Positions 15,344 through 24,039 of a stretch of DNA of 64,000 bases are shown in pieces (within the stretch, counting starts at the first letter, position 1; each line of letters opens with the position of its first letter). The translations under genes were made by a program, and so were the position numbers. The DNA lies in assembly GCA_045805805.1 (NCBI GenBank), contig JBJMKO010000111.1, positions 51,858 to 115,857 on the forward strand, given 5' to 3'. This DNA comes from VRUE01 sp045805805. GTDB taxonomy: Bacteria; Actinomycetota; Thermoleophilia; Solirubrobacterales; 70-9. The notes under the pieces are model-generated. The model had not been told where the DNA came from. It saw only the letters and a list, made by a program, of their open reading frames with translations, and made no database searches.

Positions 15344-15589
15344 TCAGTCGAGCGAACCCGGCGCGAGATCGGCCATCTGCTCGCGAATGACTCGCATCTC
15401 TGCCAGATCTGCTTCGTCAATCGCCAAAAGCTTTACCTCCTCGGCGATAGACGAGCGTGCTCGACGCCTTGCAGCGGCCTCTCGAAGGGCAGTGCGGACA
15501 GCCTCGGAATCACTCGTCCCGCTGCCTCGCACGACTCTTAGCGCTGCAGCTGAGCTGTCGTCCAATCGAACGTGAAGGGAGCGGCTCAC
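15344..15589 (-). CDS. Ribbon-helix-helix antitoxin of MazEF-type pair
   Basis: 81 residues from a GTG at 15589. SRSLHVRLDDSSAAALRVV is a ribbon-helix-helix start (strand then two helices, ALRVVRGSGTSDSEAVRTAL), followed by an Ala/Arg-rich helix and an acidic C-terminus (DEADLAEMRVIREQMADL) likely to bind the toxin. The palindrome TGTAGCAC-n5-GTGCTACA lies 9 bases upstream, the expected autoregulatory operator. No Shine-Dalgarno is seen, so the message may be leaderless. Confidence 0.82.
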   Translation of the reverse strand: MSRSLHVRLDDSSAAALRVVRGSGTSDSEAVRTALREAAARRRARSSIAEEVKLLAIDEADLAEMRVIREQMADLAPGSLD

Positions 15590-15597
15590 AACAGAAG

Positions 15598-15618
15598 TGT
15601 AGCACAAGTCGTGCTACA
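15598..15618. promoter_or_regulatory. Palindromic operator of the MazEF-type operon
   Basis: Perfect arms TGTAGCAC (15598-15605) and GTGCTACA (15611-15618), 5-bp spacer, immediately upstream of the antitoxin start. This is the size and position expected for a ribbon-helix-helix dimer-of-dimers site; it would repress transcription by covering the promoter. Confidence 0.8.
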
Positions 15619-15622
15619 AATA

Positions 15623-15696
15623 TCGGGGCGCCCGGATTCGAACCGGGGACCTCGGCCACCCAAAGGCCGCGCGCTACCAGGCTGCGCCACGCCCCG
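15623..15696 (-). tRNA. tRNA-Pro (TGG anticodon)
   Basis: The reverse complement is a 74-nt cloverleaf: acceptor CGGGGCG/CGCCCCG, D-arm GCGCAGCCTGGTAGCGC, anticodon stem CGGCC/GGCCG around TTTGGGT (anticodon TGG), T-arm CCCGGTTCGAATCCGGG, discriminator A. It is the distal boundary of the toxin-antitoxin-rich stretch, a common integration neighbourhood, but no integrase or duplicated tRNA end was seen. Confidence 0.96.
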
Positions 15697-15768
15697 ATGC
15701 GCCCAGTGTAGAGCCGCCCCGCGGACCGAGCCGGGCTCCCCACGGGACAACCGCTAGGTTTCGCGGCG

Positions 15769-17049
15769 ATGGCCGACGTGCAGCCCCTGAACGCTCTGCA
15801 TTACGACCTCGACGCGGTCGGGGCGCTGCAGGATGTGGTCGCGCCGCCTTATGACGTGATCGACGCGGCTACGCGGGCGGAGCTGCTCGCGCAATCGCCC
15901 TACAACGCCGTCGCGATCGACTTGCCGAAGCCCTACGGCGAGACCGGGCCGCAGGCCGCCGGCGAGGGCGACCCCTACGCCAACGCCGCCAAGGCGATCG
16001 ACGCCTGGCAGAAGGCAGGCGCCCTGGTCAAGGACACGGAACCCGCGATCTGGGGGATGGAGCAGGAATACACCGGCCCGGACGGCGCCAACCACGTCCG
16101 CCACGCCGTCCTCGCCCGCGTCCGGGTCGAGGACTTCGACGCCGGGACAATCCTGCCCCACGAGCGCACCCTGCCCGGGCCGAAGCAGGACCGACTGGAG
16201 CTGATGCGGGCCACTCGCTGCAACCTCTCGCCGATCTTCTCGCTGAGCACGATCGACCCCTGGCCGGCGGTGGAACCCGAACTCGCCGGCGAGGACCCCT
16301 GGGGCGAAGCAGCCGACGCGTCCGGCACGGTGACGCGGATCTGGAGGCTCCCCATGCTCAACGAAATCGTCCCCGAGCTCCTCGCCGACGCACAGCTGCT
16401 GATCGCCGACGGCCACCACCGTTACGAGACGGCGATCGCCTACCGCGACGAGATCGGCGGCGAGGGCCCGCACAACTACACGCTGATGGCGCTGACCGGG
16501 CTCGACGACCCGGGGCTCTCGATCTACCCCACGCACCGCCTGCTCTCGGGCTTCGCCGAGGACCCGGAGCGCCGGCGCCGCCTCGGCGAGGGCCTGCGCG
16601 AGATCTTCGACGTCACCGAGGTGGATACCGACCGGATCGACCCGCTGGGTGAGGAGGGGGTTGGCGTCTTCGGCCTCTACAACTCCCACCACAAGCGAGC
16701 CTTCCGCCTGCGGCTGAAGGACACGGCGGAGCTCGACCGGCAACTGGCGGGCCAGCCCGAGGCGTACCGCCGCCTCGACGCGGCGATCCTCGAGACCCTG
16801 GTCCTCAAGGGCATCGCCGGGCTGAGCGAGGACGACATCCTTGCCAAGCGCGGCCTCGGCTACGCGAAGAGCGTCGACGATTCGCTGCGCCTGCTCGACG
16901 AGGGCGCCTACGACGTCGCCTTCATCCTGCGCCCGATCCCGGTCGACCAGACCCGTGAAATCTGCGAAAGCGACGCCAACATGCCGCCGAAGTCGACCTA
17001 CTTCTACCCCAAGGTGCTGACCGGGCTGGTCTTCAACCCGCTTGCCTAG
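15769..17049 (+). CDS. DUF1015 family protein
   Basis: 426 residues, recognisable by the start PLNALHYDLDAVGALQDVVAPPYDVI, the FDAGTILPHERTLPGPKQDRLELMRATR block, LIADGHHRYETAIAYRDE (the most conserved family motif) and the C-terminal DETREI-type PPKSTYFYPKVLTGLVF. DUF1015 proteins are near-universal in actinobacteria and some are linked to serine/phosphoserine metabolism by context; their reaction is not established. ATG at 15769. It reads away from tRNA-Pro and is not evidently in an operon. Confidence 0.92.
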   Translation: MADVQPLNALHYDLDAVGALQDVVAPPYDVIDAATRAELLAQSPYNAVAIDLPKPYGETGPQAAGEGDPYANAAKAIDAWQKAGALVKDTEPAIWGMEQEYTGPDGANHVRHAVLARVRVEDFDAGTILPHERTLPGPKQDRLELMRATRCNLSPIFSLSTIDPWPAVEPELAGEDPWGEAADASGTVTRIWRLPMLNEIVPELLADAQLLIADGHHRYETAIAYRDEIGGEGPHNYTLMALTGLDDPGLSIYPTHRLLSGFAEDPERRRRLGEGLREIFDVTEVDTDRIDPLGEEGVGVFGLYNSHHKRAFRLRLKDTAELDRQLAGQPEAYRRLDAAILETLVLKGIAGLSEDDILAKRGLGYAKSVDDSLRLLDEGAYDVAFILRPIPVDQTREICESDANMPPKSTYFYPKVLTGLVFNPLA

Positions 17050-17061
17050 CGCTGTCCGCGA

Positions 17062-17376
17062 CTACTGCGTCAGCTTGCCGCGCAGAGAGACTTCCTCGAT
17101 CGTCTCGGTGCAACCCGTCAGGTGGATCACGGTCTTTCCCGAGATTTTCTTCGCCCGGCCTTTCTGCGATTTCGTCACGGTGATTTTGTGTTCACCGGTG
17201 AATTCGCCTTTGGCTCCGATCGGGTTGACGCAGATGTACGGCTCGGGACCCTCGTTTCCCTTGTAGACGCCGGGGGCGGTCTTGTGCAGGGTCGACTTGA
17301 CGTCGCGGCCGCCCGATTCCCGGGTCAGGCCGACTTTGGCGCAGCCGCCTTTCCCGCCACAGGTCGACTTGAACAC
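17062..17376 (-). CDS. Hypothetical protein, 5' end lost or non-standard start
   Basis: 104 residues from a GTG at 17376: a Lys/Thr/Gly-rich sequence with four cysteines (STCGGKGGCAKVG ... CVNPIGAKG ... LTGCTET) and alternating strand-like segments, like an extracellular beta domain. The frame stays open upstream to a stop near 17469, and that stretch (HDWSDVGIPPGSITTDIYVF) reads like protein but offers no ATG, GTG or TTG. No signal peptide is present. It is therefore either a truncated remnant of a secreted protein or uses an unusual start such as ATT. Confidence 0.4.
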   Translation of the reverse strand: MFKSTCGGKGGCAKVGLTRESGGRDVKSTLHKTAPGVYKGNEGPEPYICVNPIGAKGEFTGEHKITVTKSQKGRAKKISGKTVIHLTGCTETIEEVSLRGKLTQ

Positions 17377-17523
17377 GTAGATGTCGGTCGTGATCGAGCC
17401 TGGCGGAATTCCGACATCGCTCCAATCGTGAAGATCGCCGGCTTTCGCATCGCGATGCCGATCCTAACCGCCCGGGGCGAGGTAGCGCAAAGACCCGAGC
17501 GCTGCCGCGTAGGATGGCCGGCA

Positions 17524-18090
17524 ATGGCGAAGATCTACACCAAGAAGGGTGACGACGGGACCACTTCGCTCTGGTACGGGGGGCGCGTGCCCAAGCACCA
17601 CGGACGCACCGAGGCCTACGGCTCGCTCGACGAGGCCTGCTCGCAGTTGGGCGTCGCCCGTGCCCTCTGCGACGCCGGCAACGCCGGCCTCGCCGCCGAC
17701 ATCCTCAGCCTCCAGAACGACCTCTTCGTCGCCGGGGCCGAGCTGGCGACGGCGCCCGAGGCGGCCGACCGACTCGAAGACGGCGTCAGCCGCACGACCG
17801 AGGCGATGGTCACCGAGCTCGAGCAGCAGATCGACCGCTACATGAGCGAGGTCAAACTGCCACCGCAGTTCGTCATCCCCGGCGGCAACCAGCTCTCCGC
17901 CCAGCTCGACGTCGCCCGCACCGCGATCCGCCGCGCCGAGCGCGGCATCGCCGCCCTCGCCGAGGCCGGCGAGCTGGCGAGCGAGACCGTGATCCACTTC
18001 GTCAACCGCGCCTCCGACCTCGCCTACGCGATGGCCCGCTTCGCCGACGTCGACGACCCGGCGCTCTTCGAGGGCCGCGGCAAGAGCTAG
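17524..18090 (+). CDS. Cob(I)alamin adenosyltransferase, PduO type
   Basis: 188 residues. KIYTKKGDDGTTSLWYGGRV is the PduO/CobO2 ATP-binding start (T-K-x-G-D-x-G-x-T), YGSLDEACSQLG supplies the conserved helix, FVIPGGNQLSAQLDVARTAIRRAERG the R-x-x-x-R-R-x-E motif, and FVNRASDLAYAMAR the last conserved Asn-Arg-x-Ser-Asp. The enzyme transfers adenosine from ATP to cob(I)alamin, supplying adenosylcobalamin for mutases in propionate or branched-chain degradation, which fits the nearby acyl-CoA genes. ATG at 17524. The next gene starts 1 bp after its stop. Confidence 0.95.
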   Translation: MAKIYTKKGDDGTTSLWYGGRVPKHHGRTEAYGSLDEACSQLGVARALCDAGNAGLAADILSLQNDLFVAGAELATAPEAADRLEDGVSRTTEAMVTELEQQIDRYMSEVKLPPQFVIPGGNQLSAQLDVARTAIRRAERGIAALAEAGELASETVIHFVNRASDLAYAMARFADVDDPALFEGRGKS

Positions 18091-18489
18091 ATGAAGGTCA
18101 TCGCCCGCCGCCGCACGGGTTTCGCCCATGACGTCGAGATCGAAGGCGGCCACACGATCCGGGTCGATGAGCCCGCCGCGGCCGGCGGCAGCGACACCGG
18201 CCCCTCCCCCACCCGCCTGGTCGCCGCCGGCCTCGCCGGCTGCACAGCGGTGACGATTGAGATGTACGCGGAGCGCAAGGATTGGGACCTCGGCGCGGTC
18301 GAGGTGGACGTCGACGTCGAGTACGACGGCTTCAGGCCGCTCTCCTTCGCCGTAACGCTGAGACTGCCGGCGGAGCTGAGCGACGAGCAGCGGCAGCGAC
18401 TGCTGGTCGTCGCCGGCAAGTGCCCCGTGCACCGGCTGCTCGCCGGCCAGACCAAAGTCGTCATCTCCGACGAGATTGAGGCCCTCTGA
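18091..18489 (+). CDS. OsmC family peroxiredoxin-like protein
   Basis: 132 residues. The two redox cysteines of OsmC/Ohr proteins are present: LAGCTAVTIEMYAERKDWDL (first Cys in the long helix) and GKCPVHRLL (second). The N-terminal strand region (ARRRTGFAHDVEI, HTIRVDEP) and GPSPTRLVAAGLA helix match the family. OsmC proteins reduce organic hydroperoxides. The ATG is directly adjacent to the PduO stop and its stop overlaps the SDR start, so PduO-OsmC-SDR-NUDIX form a tight operon. Confidence 0.92.
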   Translation: MKVIARRRTGFAHDVEIEGGHTIRVDEPAAAGGSDTGPSPTRLVAAGLAGCTAVTIEMYAERKDWDLGAVEVDVDVEYDGFRPLSFAVTLRLPAELSDEQRQRLLVVAGKCPVHRLLAGQTKVVISDEIEAL

Positions 18490-19295
18490 TGGATCTCGGG
18501 CTGAAGGGACGCGCCTGTGTCGTCACCGGCGCCGGCCGCGGGATTGGGGCCGAGACCGCGCGGCTACTCTGCGCGGAGGGCGCCAACGTGCTTCTGGTCG
18601 GGCGCCACGAGGAGCGCCTGGCGGCCGCGGCCGAAGAGGCGAGTGCAGCCGGAGGTGGCGGGCGAGCCGAGACCCTCAGCCTGGACGTCACCAGCGAGGA
18701 CGCGGGCGAGCGCATGCTCGCGGCGGCCAAACAGCACTTCGGCACCCTCGACGTGCTGGTCAACAATGCCGGAACCGCCAAGTGGCGCGACCTCGACGAC
18801 GTCCCCGACGAGGACTGGCGAGCCCAGTACGAGCTCAACGTGATGGCGCCGCTGCGGGCGATGAAGGCCGCCGCCCCGGCGATGGCCGAGCGCGGCTGGG
18901 GACGCGTGGTCAACGTCTGCTCGACCGCCGGCAAGCGGCCCTCGGCAGCGATGCCCGAGTACTCGGTGGCGAAGGCGGCAGAGCTCTCGCTCTCCCGCCT
19001 CTTCGCCGACCGCTACGCGAAGAGCGGCGTCCTCGTCAACGCGATCTGCCCCGGCCCGGTCGAATCGGAGATGTGGATGGAGCCGGGGGGCCTGCTCGAC
19101 CAGTCCCAGCGGATGTCGGGAGCGGCGAGCCGCGAGGAGGCTCTCGCGACCGCCGGCTCGAAGCGCCCGATCGGCCGGCTCGCCGAGGCCGGCGAGATCG
19201 CCGCCGCGATCGTCTTCCTCTGCTCCGAGCGCGCCTCCTACGTAGCAGGCGCCGCCTGGTCCGTAGACGGCGGCACGGTCCAAGTAATCATCTGA
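18489..19295 (+). CDS. Short-chain dehydrogenase/reductase
   Basis: 268 residues, classical SDR. Cofactor motif TGAGRGIGAETA (about residues 13-24), NNAG (about 96), catalytic Ser in VCSTAGKRPSAAMPEYSVAKAA with the Y-x-x-x-K dyad, and NAICPGPVESEMW after it. The C-terminal YVAGAAWSVDGGTVQVII is typical of enzymes acting on 3-oxoacyl or alcohol substrates; specificity unknown. Start overlaps the osmC stop by 1 bp and its stop overlaps the NUDIX ATG by 1 bp. Confidence 0.92.
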   Translation: MDLGLKGRACVVTGAGRGIGAETARLLCAEGANVLLVGRHEERLAAAAEEASAAGGGGRAETLSLDVTSEDAGERMLAAAKQHFGTLDVLVNNAGTAKWRDLDDVPDEDWRAQYELNVMAPLRAMKAAAPAMAERGWGRVVNVCSTAGKRPSAAMPEYSVAKAAELSLSRLFADRYAKSGVLVNAICPGPVESEMWMEPGGLLDQSQRMSGAASREEALATAGSKRPIGRLAEAGEIAAAIVFLCSERASYVAGAAWSVDGGTVQVII

Positions 19296-19897
19296 TGGGC
19301 CGACGGGCCGAAAACCGCGACATAGGCGAGGATTTCGGCCCGTCGGCGGAGCTGTCGGGGTTGCTGCTTACGTCGGAGGCGGCCTACGCGATGGAGGTTC
19401 GCGGTGGCACCGACGCCGCGGTGCTCCTGCCGCTGCACGGCTGGCCCGACGAACCGGGCCTGATCTTCACCGAGCGGCGAGCCGACATGCGGCGCCACGC
19501 AGGTGAGATCTCCTTCCCCGGTGGCCGTAGGGACGAGGGAGATGCCGACCTGGCGGCAACCGCCCTGCGCGAGGCCGAGGAGGAGATCGGTCTCGACCCC
19601 GCTGCGGTCGAGCTGAGCGGCGCCCTCCCGCCGGCCTCGACCTTCGTCACCGGCTACCGAATCCACCCCTTCGTCGGCCTCATCCCCGATCCAGCCGAGC
19701 TCGACCTCGAACCCAACCCGACGGAGGTGGAGACGGTCCTCGCCTTCTCGCTCGAAGGCTTGCGCGCCGGCTACGCGATGCGCCGGCTCGTCCGCCGCGG
19801 GGTCCCGATCCACACCCCCACGTACGAGGTGGACGGCCATCTGATCTGGGGGGCCACCGCCCGCATCCTGGGCGACCTGTTGGAGCGCCTGGGTTAG
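19295..19897 (+). CDS. NUDIX hydrolase (CoA pyrophosphatase-like)
   Basis: 200 residues. The Nudix box is seen as GGRRDEGDADLAATALREAEEEIGL (G-x5-E-x7-R-E-U-x-E-E-x-G-U), preceded by HAGEISFPGG, the longer motif of the CoA-diphosphatase (NudL/PCD1) group, which supports acyl-CoA or CoA as substrate. The first 17 residues (MGRRAENRD... to DFGPSAE) are encoded by palindrome B2; homologous proteins would be expected to begin around LSGLLLTSEAA. The ATG overlaps the SDR stop. Confidence 0.9.
   Translation: MGRRAENRDIGEDFGPSAELSGLLLTSEAAYAMEVRGGTDAAVLLPLHGWPDEPGLIFTERRADMRRHAGEISFPGGRRDEGDADLAATALREAEEEIGLDPAAVELSGALPPASTFVTGYRIHPFVGLIPDPAELDLEPNPTEVETVLAFSLEGLRAGYAMRRLVRRGVPIHTPTYEVDGHLIWGATARILGDLLERLG
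19300..19346. repeat. Dispersed palindrome family B, copy B2
   Basis: Arms CCGACGGGCCGAAAA and ATTTCGGCCCGTCGG pair at 14 of 15 positions. It begins four bases after the NUDIX start codon and therefore encodes the N-terminus of that protein, including the peptide DFGPS. Confidence 0.85.
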
Positions 19898-20349
19898 ACG
19901 TCCTTCTCGACCGGCCGGGCGGCGATCTGCTCCACGAGCTCGACCGGGATTCGCCAGGTCTCAGACGCGGCTTCCACCGCCAGCCTCCCCCGGGCCAGGA
20001 CCGCGGGATCGACCGAGCCACCGGCCTCGTAGACGAACCGGCGCACCGGCGTTTCGACCAGGCGCTCGAGGAAGCGCTTGAGCCGCCGGCCGTGAATTGC
20101 TTCGAGGTTCTCCGCGGTGCCGGTTGCCGAGCCCAGGAGCCAGTAGACATCGGCGACATCGGCAACCAGCTCGAGCAGGGTCCCGGGCCGCTCGGGGTCG
20201 GCGAGGGCCGCCTCCAGTCCCGCGGACTCGATCGCCGTCAATCCCTCCTGACGACGGCTCGTTCCCCGCACCGCCCAGCCGTCCGCCAGCAGCTGCTCGC
20301 CGAGCGCCCGCCCGCGGCAGCCGCAACCCACGATCAGCGCTCGGGCCAC
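19894..20349 (-). CDS. NAD(P)-binding Rossmann-fold protein (short epimerase-like)
   Basis: 151 residues. ARALIVGCGCRGRALGEQLL is a G-x-G-x-x-G-type dinucleotide-binding start, followed by GWAVRGTSRR (NADP-favouring basic residues), DVADVYWLLGSATG and VRRFVYEAGGSVDP. This resembles the N-terminal half of NAD-dependent epimerase/dehydratase-like proteins, but with a normal-length C-terminal domain missing. The single-domain form may be complete, since its stop is clear and no C-terminal remnant follows. It overlaps the NUDIX stop by 4 bp in convergent orientation. Confidence 0.7.
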   Translation of the reverse strand: MARALIVGCGCRGRALGEQLLADGWAVRGTSRRQEGLTAIESAGLEAALADPERPGTLLELVADVADVYWLLGSATGTAENLEAIHGRRLKRFLERLVETPVRRFVYEAGGSVDPAVLARGRLAVEAASETWRIPVELVEQIAARPVEKDV

Positions 20350-20357
20350 GCGGTCTC

Positions 20358-20651
20358 CTAGCTTGCCCGGGAGCCCCTGCGCCGGCGCAGCCGCTCGAGC
20401 TCCTCGGCGGCCACCTCGTCGCGCAGCTCCCGCTCGCTGCGCTCGGCCGCTCCGCGCCGGCGGCGCATCTCGTTCTGCGCCTCGATCATCTGCTGCACGT
20501 CGTCGATCTCGTTCTGCACCTCGAGCTCGGGGGAGCGGGTCGGCTTCCAGTCGAGCAGTTCGGCGTTGTTGCCGGTGTAGAAGTGCTCCATCACGAACAG
20601 GATGCCGACCAGGAGCAGCACCATCGCGACCGTGCCAAGGACGAAGTACAC
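20358..20651 (-). CDS. Single-pass membrane protein with coiled coil
   Basis: 97 residues. One membrane helix (YFVLGTVAMVLLLVGILFV, residues 2-20) is followed by a hydrophilic segment with the charged heptad pattern VQNEIDDVQQMIEAQNEMRRRRG and a basic Arg-rich tail. No recognised domain. ATG at 20651; located 8 bp upstream of the Rossmann-fold gene on the same strand, so probably co-transcribed, and divergent from the thiolase with about 45 bp between. Confidence 0.65.
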   Translation of the reverse strand: MYFVLGTVAMVLLLVGILFVMEHFYTGNNAELLDWKPTRSPELEVQNEIDDVQQMIEAQNEMRRRRGAAERSERELRDEVAAEELERLRRRRGSRAS

Positions 20652-20696
20652 GGGCCTAGGATACGCGCGCCGCGTGGGTCCCCTTTAATCCCCCGG

Positions 20697-21896
<1,200 letters not shown>

Positions 21897-21910
21897 GCCG
21901 CAGGCCAGTC

Positions 21911-21960
21911 CTTCGTTGAAGCTTTACCGGGGCTATGACCCGGGAAATCCTTCAACGAGG
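21911..21960. repeat. Inverted repeat, singleton H
   Basis: TCGTTGAAG (21913-21921) pairs with CTTCAACGA (21950-21958), with partial pairing continuing inward (CTTTACCGGGG / CCCGGGAAATC) around CTATGA. Located between the thiolase stop and the PLP enzyme start. Confidence 0.65.
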
Positions 21961-21976
21961 TAGCCTCGCGCGTCCG

Positions 21977-22771
21977 ATGGCTACTGAGCTGAGAGAGCTT
22001 GCGAGTGTCGATGGGGCGATCTCGCCGACCGTGGAGGCGATGGTGCCGCTCAAGGACGACGGGCTCTATCGGGGCGACGGCGCGTTCGAGGTGATCCGTC
22101 TCTATGAGGGGAAGCCGTTTGCGCTCGTCGACCACCTCGACCGGCTGGAACGCTCCGGGGCCGCGATCGAGCTTTCCTTCGACCGTTTCGCACTCGAAGC
22201 CGAGATCGAGGCGCTGCTTGCCGAGCTGGGCGACGCCGATGGGCAGCTGCGGCTGATCGTCACCCGGGGCGGGCGCCGCCTCGCGATGACCGAGCCGATC
22301 CCGGCCCATGCCGAGACCGTCAGCGTCGCCACCATCACCTACTGCCCGAGCGTGATCCTCAACGGGGTCAAGTCGCTCTCCTATGCGGCCAACATGCAGT
22401 CGACCCGGCTCGCCCGAGCGCAGGGCGCCGACGAGGCGGTGCTGGTGCAGCCCGGCGGCATCGTGCTGGAGCCGCCGACCTCCTCGATCTTCTGGGTCTC
22501 ACCGCAGGGCGTCCTGCGCACGCCCGGGCTCGACAACGGGGTGCTCGAATCGATCACCCGCGACCGCCTGGTTAAGGCGCTGGACGTCGAGGAGGGCGCC
22601 TGGCCGGTGGCCGACCTGCGCGCCGCAAAAGAGGCCTTCCTCGCCTCGACCACGCGTGAGATCCAGGCCGTCTCCGCGATCGACGGCGTCGAGTTGCCCG
22701 AATCTCCCGGGCCCCGCACCCGCGAAGCCCAAGAGGCTTTCGCGGTGACCCTCGGCCGAGAACTCCCATGA
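21977..22771 (+). CDS. Class IV aminotransferase / aminodeoxychorismate lyase-like
   Basis: 264 residues of PLP fold type IV. GLYRGDGAFEVIRLYEGKPFALVDHLDRL is the family start; the catalytic lysine lies in VKSLSYAANMQSTRLARAQGADEAVL; ILEPPTSSIFWV and TPGLDNGVLESITRDRL complete the cofactor site. Members are branched-chain or D-amino-acid aminotransferases or aminodeoxychorismate lyase (folate synthesis); the LSYAANMQS context favours the lyase/PabC-like side, not firmly. The ATG at 21977 replaces an in-frame start 42 bases upstream that lies inside palindrome H. Confidence 0.85.
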   Translation: MATELRELASVDGAISPTVEAMVPLKDDGLYRGDGAFEVIRLYEGKPFALVDHLDRLERSGAAIELSFDRFALEAEIEALLAELGDADGQLRLIVTRGGRRLAMTEPIPAHAETVSVATITYCPSVILNGVKSLSYAANMQSTRLARAQGADEAVLVQPGGIVLEPPTSSIFWVSPQGVLRTPGLDNGVLESITRDRLVKALDVEEGAWPVADLRAAKEAFLASTTREIQAVSAIDGVELPESPGPRTREAQEAFAVTLGRELP

Positions 22772-22781
22772 CAGGCAACCT

Positions 22782-22832
22782 CGAACTGCATCAACTTCTC
22801 TATCCAGCAGGGGTACAAGTTGATGCAGTTCG
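22782..22832. repeat. Dispersed palindrome family F, copy F2
   Basis: Perfect 16-bp arms CGAACTGCATCAACTT and AAGTTGATGCAGTTCG around a 19-nt loop. It lies 11 bp after the PLP enzyme stop and 27 bp before the acyl-CoA dehydrogenase start. Shares the GAACTGCATCAA arm with F1. Confidence 0.85.
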
Positions 22833-22859
22833 GCAGAGAGACGAGAAAGCAGGGGTGAG

Positions 22860-24032
22860 ATGGACTTCCAGTTGACCGACGAGCAGAGGCTGATCTCCGA
22901 AACGGCACGGGAATTTGCCGACAAGGAGATCTCGCCGCGGGTGCGCGACAACGACCGCGCCGCCCGCTTCGACCGCGAGCTGGCGAGCAAGCTGGGCGAG
23001 GTCGGATATCTCGGCGCCCCGGTGGCCGAGACCTACGGCGGCCGCGGCCTCGACTACGTCGGCTACGGCCTGATCGTCGAACAGGTCGGCCGCGCCGACT
23101 CCTCCGCCCGCACTGTCGTTTCGGTACAGACCTCACTGGTCGCGGGATCGATCGAGAAGTGGGGAACCGAGGAGCAGAAGCAGAAGTGGCTGCCGCGGAT
23201 GTGCACGGGCGAGGCGCTCGGCTGCTTCGGCCTGACCGAGCCCGACACCGGCTCCGACGCCGCCAACCTGCGCACCCGCGCGACGAAGACCGACAGCGGC
23301 TGGTCGATCAGCGGCCAGAAGATGTGGATCTCGCTTGCCAACTTCTCCGAGGTGGCGCTGATCTTCGCCCAGACCGACCCCGAGAAAAAGCACAAGGGCC
23401 TTGCCTGCTTCCTCGTCCCCACCGACAGCGAGGGCTTCACCACCCAGGAGATCCACGGCAAGCTCGGCCTGCGCTCCTCCGACACCGGCGAGATCTCGCT
23501 CGACGACGTCGAGGTTGGCGAGGACGCGATGCTCGGTGAGATTGGCGACGGCTTCAAGGTCGCGATGAGCGCCCTCGACAACGGTCGCTACAGCGTTGCC
23601 GCCGGCTGCGTCGGCATCTGCGAAGGCTGCGTCGAAGCCTCCGTCGCCTACGCCAAGGAGCGCAAGCAGTTCGGCGTCCCCCTTGCCCGCTTCCAGCTGG
23701 TCCAGGAGATGATCGCCGACATGATCCTCAAGCGCGATGCCTCGCGAATGCTGGTCTACCGCGCCGGCGTGCTCAAGGACGAAGGCAAGCCGAACACGAC
23801 GGAGACCTCGGTGGCGAAGCTCTATGCGACCGAGTCGGCGGTCGAGTGCGCCAACCTGGCGATCCAGGTCCACGGCGGCTCCGGCTACGTCGACGACTAC
23901 CCGGTCGAGCGCTACCTGCGCGACGCCCGCGTCACCACCCTCTACGAGGGGACCTCGCAGATCCAGAAGCTGATCATCGGCCGCGCCGCGACCGGAATCA
24001 ACGCGATGACCCCGATGGTCGAGGGGGCCTAG
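22860..24032 (+). CDS. Acyl-CoA dehydrogenase
   Basis: 390 residues, FAD-dependent acyl-CoA dehydrogenase. CFGLTEPDTGSDAANLRTRA and WISLANFSEVALIFAQ are the FAD/substrate signatures; ERKQFGVPLARFQLVQEMIADM and the C-terminal ALGSGxVxxYPVERYLRDARVTTLYEGTSQIQ-type block (here QVHGGSGYVDDYPVERYLRD and YEGTSQ, whose Glu is the usual catalytic base) identify a short/medium-chain enzyme. It catalyses the first step of beta-oxidation. Followed within 8 bp by the enoyl-CoA hydratase. Confidence 0.96.
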   Translation: MDFQLTDEQRLISETAREFADKEISPRVRDNDRAARFDRELASKLGEVGYLGAPVAETYGGRGLDYVGYGLIVEQVGRADSSARTVVSVQTSLVAGSIEKWGTEEQKQKWLPRMCTGEALGCFGLTEPDTGSDAANLRTRATKTDSGWSISGQKMWISLANFSEVALIFAQTDPEKKHKGLACFLVPTDSEGFTTQEIHGKLGLRSSDTGEISLDDVEVGEDAMLGEIGDGFKVAMSALDNGRYSVAAGCVGICEGCVEASVAYAKERKQFGVPLARFQLVQEMIADMILKRDASRMLVYRAGVLKDEGKPNTTETSVAKLYATESAVECANLAIQVHGGSGYVDDYPVERYLRDARVTTLYEGTSQIQKLIIGRAATGINAMTPMVEGA

Positions 24033-24039
24033 CCCCGCT

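Noticed and set aside
15598..15696. tRNA-Pro as an integration site for a genomic island holding the toxin-antitoxin genes
   Set aside because: No integrase and no duplicated tRNA 3' end could be found at 12-13 kb, so an attachment site is not supported.
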